The position numbers were made by a program, and so were the translations under genes. The notes beneath the pieces were generated by a model. The model ran no database searches. It was not told the DNA's origin and was given only the letters and a program-made list of their open reading frames with translations. Of a stretch of 64,000 nucleotides of DNA, positions 55,045 through 62,220 are shown piece by piece (position 1 is the first letter of the stretch; each line of letters begins with the position of its first letter). The stretch spans positions 2,769,001 through 2,833,000 of the forward strand of contig NZ_CP141212.1 in NCBI RefSeq assembly GCF_035610345.1, given 5' to 3'. The DNA is from Sinorhizobium meliloti. Lineage in GTDB: Bacteria > Pseudomonadota > Alphaproteobacteria > Rhizobiales > Rhizobiaceae.

Positions 55045-55218
55045 TCAGTGCGTCGAGGAACGGAGTCTTTCGATTTCGTCCTTGATGCGCAGCTTCCGTC
55101 GCTTGAGTTCGCTGATCAGTTCGTCCTCGCAGGACGGAGAGTTCAGAGCCTCGTGTAGCTCCTCTTCAAGGACGCCATGTTTTTTCTCAAGCGTTGCAAG
55201 ATGAGCCTCAATGGTCAT
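55045..55218 (-). CDS. DUF465/YdcH-family small protein
   Basis: A 57-residue all-helical protein: MTIEAHLATLEKKHGVLEEELH, SPSCEDELISELKRRKLRIKDEIERL. This is the YdcH/SlyX-like coiled coil of the DUF465 family, with unknown function. The ATG at 55218 has the expected N-terminus; the frame to 55302 is not coding-like. A hairpin (CATCCGGC arms, 55243-55266) lies in the leader. It is divergent from a second DUF465 gene. Confidence 0.85.
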   Translation of the reverse strand: MTIEAHLATLEKKHGVLEEELHEALNSPSCEDELISELKRRKLRIKDEIERLRSSTH

Positions 55219-55242
55219 TGGCAGTCCCTTCCCTTTAGCTTG

Positions 55243-55266
55243 CATCCGGCACGCAAATGCCGGATG
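55243..55266 (-). promoter_or_regulatory. Leader hairpin of the minus-strand DUF465 gene
   Basis: CATCCGGC, 8-base loop, GCCGGATG, about 25 bp upstream of the ATG at 55218. Potential mRNA stem-loop or operator. Confidence 0.35.
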
Positions 55267-55429
55267 TTCCATGGTTGAAACCTTTTTAATGTGCCATGCC
55301 ATTTTTCATTTGTCGAAGGCGAAATGATGACGCCGGGTAACTTCCCGTCGCTAACCAAGATGTGGTAGAGCGACGCAGGAATTTCCGGATCGCGGATCGG
55401 CGAAGCCGGGCTTATGGGGATCGCTTTGC

Positions 55430-55633
55430 ATGCCGGACCAGGACCAGGCCGAACTCAGACTGACTATCGCGCGCCTGAGGCAGGAACACGAAGACTACGA
55501 CGCGGCAATCAACGCGATGATCCAGACGGGTTGCGACGCCTTGCGCGTCCAGCGCATGAAAAAGAAGAAGCTGGCCATCAAGGACAAGATCACCAAGATC
55601 GAAGACCAGATCATTCCCGACATCATCGCCTGA
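55430..55633 (+). CDS. DUF465/YdcH-family small protein
   Basis: A 67-residue helical protein: [46 protein letters not shown]. Same family as the divergent gene at 55045-55218, with the conserved KKxxLxIKDxI segment. The stop lies 1 bp before the purE ATG, so it is probably coupled to purE-purK. Function unknown. Confidence 0.85.
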   Translation: MPDQDQAELRLTIARLRQEHEDYDAAINAMIQTGCDALRVQRMKKKKLAIKDKITKIEDQIIPDIIA

Positions 55634-55634
55634 A

Positions 55635-56147
55635 ATGGATCGAGACGTGACCGATACTACGCCCCCGCCCGTCGCCATCATCATGGGAAGCCAGTCGGAC
55701 TGGGAGACGATGAAGAACGCGGCCGACACGCTCGAGGCGCTCGACATCGCTTACGAAGCCCGGATCGTTTCCGCCCATCGCACGCCCGACCGCCTGGTCC
55801 GCTTCGCCAAGGGCGCTCGCGACGAGGGGTTCCAGGTGATTATCGCGGGCGCCGGCGGTGCGGCGCATCTTCCCGGCATGTGCGCGGCCATGACGCCGCT
55901 TCCGGTATTCGGCGTCCCGGTCCAGTCGAGAGCGCTTTCCGGCCAGGACAGCCTGCTGTCGATCGTGCAGATGCCGGCCGGCATTCCGGTCGGCACGCTT
56001 GCGATCGGCAAGGCGGGCGCCATCAATGCGGCACTTCTGGCCGCCGCCGTGCTCGCGCTCGGTGACGAGGATCTTGCCGACCGTCTCGACGACTGGCGCG
56101 AACAGCAGACCGTATCGGTCGCGGAATATCCGGTAGACGAGGCATGA
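55635..56147 (+). CDS. purE: N5-carboxyaminoimidazole ribonucleotide mutase
   Basis: A 170-residue enzyme (PurE class I) converting N5-CAIR to CAIR in purine synthesis. Conserved GSQSDWETM near 18-26, SAHRTPDRL near 46 and the [11 protein letters not shown] loop near 72 are present. The N-terminal ten residues are variable. Its last bases overlap the purK start as ATGA, the usual tight coupling since PurK feeds PurE. Confidence 0.96.
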   Translation: MDRDVTDTTPPPVAIIMGSQSDWETMKNAADTLEALDIAYEARIVSAHRTPDRLVRFAKGARDEGFQVIIAGAGGAAHLPGMCAAMTPLPVFGVPVQSRALSGQDSLLSIVQMPAGIPVGTLAIGKAGAINAALLAAAVLALGDEDLADRLDDWREQQTVSVAEYPVDEA

Positions 56148-57193
56148 AGACCATCGGCATCATCGGTGGCGGCCAGCTTGGCCGCATGCTGGCCATGGCC
56201 GCTGCCCGCCTGAACTTCCGCACCGTGGTGCTCGAGCCGCAGCCGGACTGTCCGGCGGCGCAGGTGGCGAACGACCAGATCATTGCCGCCTACGATGATC
56301 CGCGCGCGTTGGACGAGCTTGCGCGGGTGGCGGATCTCATCACTTACGAATTCGAGAACGTCCCGGTCTCGGCCGCCGAGCAACTCGCCCGTTCGCGGCC
56401 GGTCTTCCCGCCGCCGAAGGCGCTGGAAGTGGCGCAGGACCGTCTCGTCGAGAAACGCTTCATCAACGGCTGCGGCATCGCCACCGCCGGATTCCATCCC
56501 GTCGACAGCCAGGCCGATCTGGAGGCCGCCCTTGCGGACTTCGGCGGGGCCGGCGTGCTCAAGACCCGCCGGCTCGGCTACGACGGCAAGGGCCAGCGCG
56601 TCTTCCGTTCTGCTGCCGACGATCCGGCCGGCGCCTATGTGGCGCTCGGACAGGTCCCGCTGATCCTCGAAAGCTTCGTGCCGTTCGACCGGGAGATCTC
56701 GGTCATCGCCGCACGCGCGCCCGACGGCACCACCGCCTGTTTCGATCCTGCCGAAAATGTGCATCGCAACGGCATTCTCCACACATCGACCGTGCCCGCA
56801 TCCGTCGGCGGGTCGACCACGGAGGCCGCCCGCAAGGCGGCAACCGCCATTCTCGACGCGCTCGGCTATGTCGGCGTCATCGGTGTCGAGTTCTTCGTTC
56901 TGGCCGACGGCGGCGTCGTCGCGAACGAGATCGCGCCGCGCGTACACAATTCCGGCCACTGGACGGAGGCCGCTTGCGTCGTTTCGCAGTTCGAGCAGCA
57001 TATCCGCGCGATTGCAGGCCTGCCCCTCGGCGACCCCTCGCGCCATTCGGATTGCGTGATGCAGAACCTCGTCGGCGACGACATCGCCCGTGTTCCGGAC
57101 CTGCTTGCCGAACGCAATGTGCTCCTTCATCTCTACGGCAAGGCCGAGGCGCGGTCCGGCCGCAAGATGGGGCACTTCACCCGCCTGCTCTGA
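56144..57193 (+). CDS. purK: N5-carboxyaminoimidazole ribonucleotide synthase
   Basis: A 349-residue ATP-grasp enzyme making N5-CAIR from AIR, ATP and bicarbonate. N-terminal [19 protein letters not shown], the ATP-grasp core with [13 protein letters not shown] near 144 and the metal-binding [26 protein letters not shown] near 247-272. Normal length. No terminator is obvious before the rpmJ leader. Confidence 0.96.
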   Translation: MKTIGIIGGGQLGRMLAMAAARLNFRTVVLEPQPDCPAAQVANDQIIAAYDDPRALDELARVADLITYEFENVPVSAAEQLARSRPVFPPPKALEVAQDRLVEKRFINGCGIATAGFHPVDSQADLEAALADFGGAGVLKTRRLGYDGKGQRVFRSAADDPAGAYVALGQVPLILESFVPFDREISVIAARAPDGTTACFDPAENVHRNGILHTSTVPASVGGSTTEAARKAATAILDALGYVGVIGVEFFVLADGGVVANEIAPRVHNSGHWTEAACVVSQFEQHIRAIAGLPLGDPSRHSDCVMQNLVGDDIARVPDLLAERNVLLHLYGKAEARSGRKMGHFTRLL

Positions 57194-57242
57194 CCGGGAC
57201 GTCATGGAAGGCGGGGACAGGCGCCAAAATCCCCGTCATGCG

Positions 57243-57271
57243 GTTGACACGATTGGGGCGACACGGTATGT
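57243..57271 (+). promoter_or_regulatory. Sigma-70-type promoter of rpmJ
   Basis: -35 GTTGAC (57243-57248), 17-bp spacer, -10 GTATGT (57266-57271), close to CTTGAC-N17-CTATAT, about 97 bp before the rpmJ ATG. Confidence 0.65.
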
Positions 57272-57287
57272 GCCTGCCTACTTGAAC

Positions 57288-57310
57288 AGCGCGCTGAACG
57301 GCGCGCTTTT
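57288..57310 (+). promoter_or_regulatory. Hairpin with short T-run in the rpmJ leader
   Basis: AGCGCGC, loop TGAACG, GCGCGCT, then TTT and GATTGTT. It sits just after the likely transcription start, so it could be an attenuator or the terminator of purK. Confidence 0.4.
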
Positions 57311-57367
57311 GATTGTTGGAATTACCGGGCGAATTTTCGTTCCCCGAAACCCTGCGGATCAGGAAAA

Positions 57368-57493
57368 ATGAAGATCAAGAATTCGCTCAAGTCCCTGAAG
57401 ACCCGTCACCGCGAAAACCGTCTGGTTCGTCGCAAGGGCCGCGTCTACATCATCAACAAGCTGAACCCGCGCTTCAAGGCACGCCAGGGCTGA
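57368..57493 (+). CDS. rpmJ: 50S ribosomal protein L36 (cysteine-free form)
   Basis: A 41-residue, strongly basic protein: [41 protein letters not shown]. It is the C-minus (type B) L36 without the zinc ligands Cys and His. The ATG follows AGGAAAA. It is monocistronic, with the promoter at 57243-57271 and a 9-bp hairpin at 57499-57519. Confidence 0.95.
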   Translation: MKIKNSLKSLKTRHRENRLVRRKGRVYIINKLNPRFKARQG

Positions 57494-57498
57494 TGCTT

Positions 57499-57519
57499 GC
57501 TGCAGGCCGTGCCTGCAGC
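57499..57519 (+). terminator. Hairpin after rpmJ
   Basis: GCTGCAGGC-CGT-GCCTGCAGC, a 9-bp perfect stem 6 bp past the stop; no T-run. Confidence 0.5.
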
Positions 57520-57669
57520 GCCGCGCGTCTTCGCGGATGCGCAAAGGTCGTAGCACTTGGCTTGCTGCACGTTTCCTGAATCGGCGGCGATTCAAGAAAG
57601 ATCCGGAACACGGCGGCTTGCTCGCCGATTTCCCAAAATTGATTTGATCTTGTTTCATGGCGGGCTACG

Positions 57670-58284
57670 ATGTCCGCCATGCGTGTTTTTATGAAGCTGA
57701 TACTGGCATCTCTTGCCATGACCGCCGCCGCGATAATGGCCGCCGCGCCGCTTAGCGCGGCAGAACCCTCGCCTCAGGCCGAGCTCGCTGCGCTCACCAC
57801 TCCGAAAGAGCGTGTCGATGCCCTCTTCGCCGATCTCAAGAAGGAAGGCGATGAGGACAAGGCCCGGCAGGTGGCCGATCGCATCCGTCTCGAATGGCAG
57901 GATTCCGGTAGCGCGACCGTGAATCTCCTGATGCAATGGGCCAACAAGGCGATTGCCGATGAGAAGCAGTCGGCGGCGCTCGATCTTCTGGACCAGGCGC
58001 TTGCCCTCGCCCCCGACTATGTCGAAGGCTGGAACCGCCGCGCCACGCTGCACTACCAGATGGGCAACTTCCGCAAGTCGATGTCCGACATAAATCATGT
58101 CCTTGCCCTGGAGCCTCGCCATTTCGGCGCGCTCGCCGGCATGGCCACCATGCTCGAGGCCGCCGGGAAGGATGAACTTGCCATGCGCGCATGGCAGCAA
58201 TTCCTCGACATCTACCCCTCCGACCGGAAGGCGCAGGAGCAACTCGGCGAACTCGCGGAAAAGCTTGCCGGCAGCCGCACGTGA
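57670..58284 (+). CDS. Exported TPR protein
   Basis: A 204-residue protein with an N-terminal signal (MKLILASLAMTAAAIMAAAP ending near LSAAEP) followed by TPR units (NLLMQWANKAIADEKQSAAL, VEGWNRRATLHYQMGNFRKS, FGALAGMATMLEAAGKDELA). The start could be ATG 57670 or 57679. Conserved in rhizobia as an unnamed periplasmic TPR protein; partner unknown. The 3' side is followed by the repeat-rich gap before pyk. Confidence 0.8.
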   Translation: MSAMRVFMKLILASLAMTAAAIMAAAPLSAAEPSPQAELAALTTPKERVDALFADLKKEGDEDKARQVADRIRLEWQDSGSATVNLLMQWANKAIADEKQSAALDLLDQALALAPDYVEGWNRRATLHYQMGNFRKSMSDINHVLALEPRHFGALAGMATMLEAAGKDELAMRAWQQFLDIYPSDRKAQEQLGELAEKLAGSRT

Positions 58285-58375
58285 CCGGCACCTGAGGACG
58301 CGAGAATGCCCCTCGTCCGGCAGGCAGGCGCAAGGCGTCGCCACCGGCCGTCCGGAAGTGCGTTGGATTAAATGG

Positions 58376-58418
58376 TTAGAGCATTTCAGTGTTTCTATGA
58401 AACGTTGAAATGCTCTAA
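58376..58418. repeat. 43-nt hairpin paired along its full length
   Basis: Twenty bases from TTAGAGCATTTCA on pair completely with the twenty ending TGAAATGCTCTAA around a 3-base TAT loop; two pairs are G-U in RNA. It lies in the 262-bp gap between the convergent TPR and pyk genes and is AT-rich relative to the surroundings. Confidence 0.75.
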
Positions 58419-58461
58419 GACGCGCTGTGAACGTGGAGAGCGGACGAAGCCGGCGCCGAGA

Positions 58462-58512
58462 GCCCCTTCGCCCCGCTTGCGGGGAGAAGGTGCCGGCAGG
58501 CGGATGAGGGGC
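58462..58512. repeat. Interspersed palindromic repeat, full copy
   Basis: A 51-base element from GCCCCTTCGCCCC to GGATGAGGGGC: outer arms GCCCC/GGGGC, an inner CCTTC-G-CCCC/GGGG-A-GAAGG hairpin and a GCCGGC core. I recognise it as a highly repeated intergenic element of Rhizobiaceae. A diverged piece lies at 58308-58330; other copies are at 18316-18353 and 1026-1053. Confidence 0.7.
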
Positions 58513-58546
58513 TGCGTCGAAATGCGCTCGATCGAGCAGGCGCCGC

Positions 58547-59986
58547 TCAGATGCCCGATTGGCCGTCCGAGCCGATATAGGCGATGCGCAGCATGTTGGT
58601 GGCGCCGGGGGTACCGAGCGGCACGCCCGCGGTAACGATGATTCGGTCTCCCGGCTTGCCGAAGCCTTCCGTCGAGACGATTCGACAGGCGCGGTTGACC
58701 ATATCGTCGAGATCGGTCGCATCCCCTGTGACGACGCAGTGCAGCCCCCACACCACGGAAAGCCGGCGAGCCGTCTGGACGATCGGCGAAAGTGCGATGA
58801 CAGGCACCTGGGGGCGCTCGCGCGCAGCGCGCAGCCCGGTGGTGCCAGAGGAGGTGTAGGTCACGATCGCGGCAAGCTTGAGCGTCTCGGCGATCTGGTG
58901 AGCGGCAAGCGAGATGGCGTCCGCGCCCGTTGCTTCCGGCGGCGTGCGCTGAGCGTAGATGATCCCCGGATAATGCGGATCGCGCTCGACGTTGCTGGCG
59001 ATCGACGCCATGGTCGAAACCGCCTCGACAGGGTACTCGCCGGAGGCGGATTCGGCCGAAAGCATCACTGCATCGGCACCCTCGAACACGGCGGTCGCCA
59101 CGTCCGACACTTCTGCGCGCGTCGGCACAGGCGAGGAGATCATCGATTCGAGCATCTGCGTGGCGACGACGACCGGCTTGCCCGCGCGCCGGCAGGCACG
59201 CGTCAGTTGTTTCTGAAGTCCGGGTACGGATTCGAGCGGCATTTCGACGCCGAGGTCTCCGCGTGCCACCATAAGCGCGTCCGAAAGCTCGATGATCTCG
59301 TCGATCCGCTCGATCGCCTGCGGCTTCTCGATCTTCGACATCAGTCCAACGCGGCCGCGGGCGATCTTGCGAACCTCGGCAAGATCCTCAGGGCGCTGGA
59401 TGAAGGAAAGCGCCACCCAATCGACCTCTCCTGTCGCCAGCACGGCGTCGAGGTCGATGCGGTCCTTGTCGGTCAGCGCGCCGACGCCAAGCAGCGTATC
59501 GGGCAGGCTGACGCCCTTGCGATCCGAGATCCGCGTGCCGGAAACGACCGTGGTGACGATGCTCTTGCCATCGGTCTTTTCGGCGCGCAGGTGTAGCTTG
59601 CCATCGTCGATGAGCAAGCGATGGCCGGGCTTCACCGCTTCGAGGATCTCCGGATGCGGAAGATAAACGCGGCGGCTGTCGCCGGGCACATCGCGGTTGT
59701 CGAGCGTGAAGGTCTGGCCGATCTTGAGTTCGACCTTGCCTTCGGCGAACTTTCCGACGCGCAGCTTCGGCCCCTGCAGATCGGCGAGGATGCCGATCGG
59801 ACGGCCGCAGCGCGCCTCGACCAAACGGATCCGTTCTATCAGCGTGCGCATGACCTCATGGCTTGCATGGCTCATGTTGATTCGGAACAGATCGGCCCCC
59901 GCCTCGTGCAGCTTCTGAATCATCTGCTCGTCGGCCGATGCCGGCCCGAGTGTCGCGAGGATTTTGACTTTCCTGTTCCGTCTCAT
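58547..59986 (-). CDS. pyk: Pyruvate kinase
   Basis: A 479-residue glycolytic enzyme. N-terminal RRNRKVKILATLGPASADEQM, the substrate site FRINMSHASHE near 34, the barrel with LMVARGDLGVEMPLE near 236-250, the active-site loop SAESASGEYPVEAV, and the C-terminal allosteric domain from about 350. The ATG at 59986 overlaps the DUF1036 stop as TGATG; the longer frame to 60262 is not coding here. Allosteric regulation by sugar phosphates or AMP is typical but not visible. Confidence 0.97.
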   Translation of the reverse strand: MRRNRKVKILATLGPASADEQMIQKLHEAGADLFRINMSHASHEVMRTLIERIRLVEARCGRPIGILADLQGPKLRVGKFAEGKVELKIGQTFTLDNRDVPGDSRRVYLPHPEILEAVKPGHRLLIDDGKLHLRAEKTDGKSIVTTVVSGTRISDRKGVSLPDTLLGVGALTDKDRIDLDAVLATGEVDWVALSFIQRPEDLAEVRKIARGRVGLMSKIEKPQAIERIDEIIELSDALMVARGDLGVEMPLESVPGLQKQLTRACRRAGKPVVVATQMLESMISSPVPTRAEVSDVATAVFEGADAVMLSAESASGEYPVEAVSTMASIASNVERDPHYPGIIYAQRTPPEATGADAISLAAHQIAETLKLAAIVTYTSSGTTGLRAARERPQVPVIALSPIVQTARRLSVVWGLHCVVTGDATDLDDMVNRACRIVSTEGFGKPGDRIIVTAGVPLGTPGATNMLRIAYIGSDGQSGI

Positions 59987-60462
59987 CAATTCTGGCTTTC
60001 CTGCGTGCCGGGCGTGTCGGAAAGCTGAACCATCCAGCTTCCCTGCCGCCCCGTGTCGTATTCCTTGAATCCCATGCGCTGGAAGCCGCGGGCGAAGCAG
60101 TCCTGCACGCCGACGATCTTGAACTCGTTTTCGGCCACGCACATGTTGACGTCGCCGGTCCAACGGCCGCCCTTGGCCGCATCTTCCGCATAGAGATAAT
60201 AATATCGGGACTGAAGTTCGCCTTCGATCAGCGTGGCGCAGGTGGTCGCTGGAACCTGCCACCAGCCTTCGGTCACCCAGCCTTCCTTGGCCCGATAACC
60301 GATCGCCACGCCGACCAGAGTCTGCGTCCCGTTGCAGACTCGAAAATCAGCGCGGGCATCGCCGGCAGAGAGAAATGAAGCGGAAATTGCTAAGAAAAAC
60401 AGGAGGATGGATCCAAACGTCATCGACCCCGGCTTCACTCTGGAAAAAGGATATCTAGACAC
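59986..60462 (-). CDS. DUF1036 exported protein
   Basis: A 158-residue protein with signal peptide (FGSILLFFLAISASFLSAGD, cut near ARA) and the DUF1036 core: FRVCNGTQTLVGVAIGYRA, WVTEGWWQVPATTC, LYAEDAAKGG and the CFARGF. Four to five cysteines suggest disulfides in the periplasm. The start is GTG at 60462 with AGGAAG close by; an ATG at 60423 would shorten the basic N-region. It is coupled to pyk by a 1-bp overlap. Function unknown. Confidence 0.82.
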   Translation of the reverse strand: MSRYPFSRVKPGSMTFGSILLFFLAISASFLSAGDARADFRVCNGTQTLVGVAIGYRAKEGWVTEGWWQVPATTCATLIEGELQSRYYYLYAEDAAKGGRWTGDVNMCVAENEFKIVGVQDCFARGFQRMGFKEYDTGRQGSWMVQLSDTPGTQESQN

Positions 60463-60652
60463 GGCTTCCTACGGAACTCCGTTTTGATTTGCGTGGCACT
60501 TTCTTGCGACGCCCAGCCCTGAAAGTCAACGCAACTCTAATCGATTATAATCGTCATTCCTGTGACGGAACGGCATAAGAGCTTCGCGTTTTTCTTGCGA
60601 ATGGCAGCTTTGCGTGCAATCAGGTGGGTACCTTTAGCCTGGCAGGAGCCGA

Positions 60653-61447
60653 ATGCACCATTACTCTCCTTACGAGATCACCGGGGGCGATCCGGCAAAG
60701 GGTCTCGTGCTGGTTGCCGACCATGCAATGAACCGGCTGCCGCCGGAATATGGCCGGCTCGGCCTGCCCGAAAGCGCCTTCGAGCGTCACATCGCCTACG
60801 ATATCGGCATCGAACCGCTGACGCGGCAATTGTCGGACGCACTCGGCGCACCGGCCGTGCTCGGCTGTTTCTCGCGCCTCCTGATTGATCCGAATCGCGG
60901 CGAAGACGACCCCACCCTGATCATGAAGATTTCCGATGGCGCGATCGTTCCGGGCAACCACCCGATCTCGGACGAGGAGTGGCAGAACCGCATAAGGCGC
61001 TTTCACCGCCCCTACCACGAGGCCGTATCCGAAACCATCGCCCGGTCCGCCGCGGCCGGCGCAAGAGCGCCTCTCGTCATTTCCCTGCATTCCTTCACGC
61101 CCTTTTGGAAGGGCGTGGCACGCCCCTGGCATGCCTCGGTTCTCTGGGACAACGACCCGCGCGCCGTGTTTCCGCTGATCGAACGGCTGGAGGCCGCCGG
61201 CGACATCGTCGTCGGCAACAACGAGCCCTATGACGGCGCGCTGCGTGGCGATACCATGTACCGGCACTGCATGGCTCCCGGGATCGCGCATGCGCTGATA
61301 GAGGTCCGCCAGGACCTGATCGCCGATGCCGCGGGCGTCGCCGTCTGGGCGGAACGTCTGGCGCCCATCCTTGCGGCGCTCAACGCCCTGCCGGAGCTTC
61401 ATGCCTACCAGCGCCACCCGTCCCGCACGGGCGCTTACAGCGACTGA
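60653..61447 (+). CDS. N-formylglutamate amidohydrolase family protein
   Basis: A 264-residue zinc hydrolase of the HutG/FGase family: VLVADHAMNRLPPEYGRLGL near 20-40 (metal His), AYDIGIEPLTRQLSDAL, LVISLHSFTPFW near 142 and DNEPYDG-like NNEPYDGALRGDTMYRH. It removes formyl or related N-acyl groups from glutamate; without hut genes nearby the true substrate is uncertain. The ATG has GGAG upstream. The following DUF1244 gene starts 19 bp on. Confidence 0.87.
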   Translation: MHHYSPYEITGGDPAKGLVLVADHAMNRLPPEYGRLGLPESAFERHIAYDIGIEPLTRQLSDALGAPAVLGCFSRLLIDPNRGEDDPTLIMKISDGAIVPGNHPISDEEWQNRIRRFHRPYHEAVSETIARSAAAGARAPLVISLHSFTPFWKGVARPWHASVLWDNDPRAVFPLIERLEAAGDIVVGNNEPYDGALRGDTMYRHCMAPGIAHALIEVRQDLIADAAGVAVWAERLAPILAALNALPELHAYQRHPSRTGAYSD

Positions 61448-61466
61448 AGAAGAGGAGGCCACCCCG

Positions 61467-61772
61467 ATGAGCGAAATCAACCCGGAACAGCGCACCGCTT
61501 TCGAGGCCGCGGCCTTCCGCCGGCTGCTCGAACATCTGCGCGAACGCAGCGACGTCCAGAACATCGACTTGATGAACCTCGCCGGCTTCTGCCGCAATTG
61601 CCTGTCGAATTGGTATCGCGAGGCGGCGGAGGCCTCCGGCGTGCCGATGAGCAAGGAGGAGTCCCGGGAGATCGTCTACGGCATGCCCTATGAGGAATGG
61701 CGGGCGCAGAACCAGGCTGAGGCCTCCCCCGAACAGAAAGCCGCGTTCGAACGCAATCGCCCGAAGGAGTAA
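61467..61772 (+). CDS. DUF1244 family protein
   Basis: A 101-residue protein: QRTAFEAAAFRRLLEHLRER, LMNLAGFCRNCLSNWYREAA, REIVYGMPYEEWRAQNQ. This is the DUF1244 family with its conserved FCRNCLSNW, whose two cysteines might bind a metal. Known structures exist but no function. The ATG at 61467 has AGAGGAGG upstream. Cotranscribed with the amidohydrolase. Confidence 0.88.
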   Translation: MSEINPEQRTAFEAAAFRRLLEHLRERSDVQNIDLMNLAGFCRNCLSNWYREAAEASGVPMSKEESREIVYGMPYEEWRAQNQAEASPEQKAAFERNRPKE

Positions 61773-61879
61773 GACCTGCGCGGGAAATGCCTGTGTTGTT
61801 GCGCAATCGCCCTTGACCTCGGCGGCCGTTCACGGCAGTTCACAGCACCCGGAAAATTCATCCCCACAAGGAGACGACC

Positions 61880-62152
61880 ATGTCGGATGCTCACGGCATT
61901 GCCCGCGACCAGCTTCGCGCTTTCATCGAACGGATCGAACGGCTGGAAGAAGAGAAGAAGACCATCGCCGACGACATCAAGGATGTCTATGGCGAGGCAA
62001 AATCGATGGGCTTCGATGCCAAGATCCTGCGCAAGGTGATTTCGATCCGCAAGCAGGACGCCGACGAGCGCATGGAACAGGAAGCGATCCTCGACACCTA
62101 CCTCCAGGCGCTGGGCATGATCCCTGCCGCCGAATCCGAGGACGCGGCCTGA
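61880..62152 (+). CDS. GapR-like nucleoid protein (DUF2312)
   Basis: A 90-residue helical protein: [55 protein letters not shown], then a C-terminal acidic tail. This matches Caulobacter GapR, an AT-rich, overtwisted-DNA-binding protein needed for replication fork progress. The ATG follows AAGGAG. It ends at a strong shared terminator. Confidence 0.88.
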   Translation: MSDAHGIARDQLRAFIERIERLEEEKKTIADDIKDVYGEAKSMGFDAKILRKVISIRKQDADERMEQEAILDTYLQALGMIPAAESEDAA

Positions 62153-62162
62153 CAACTCGGCA

Positions 62163-62197
62163 AAAAGCCCGCCGGCGGACTGACCTGGCGGGCTTTT
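62163..62197. terminator. Bidirectional rho-independent terminator
   Basis: AAAAGCCCGCC (62163-62173) pairs with GGCGGGCTTTT (62187-62197). Each strand carries its own T-run, so it serves both the GapR-like gene (+) and the DUF882 gene (-). Confidence 0.88.
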
Positions 62198-62220
62198 ATA
62201 TTTAAGCGGCAATCGAAGGC

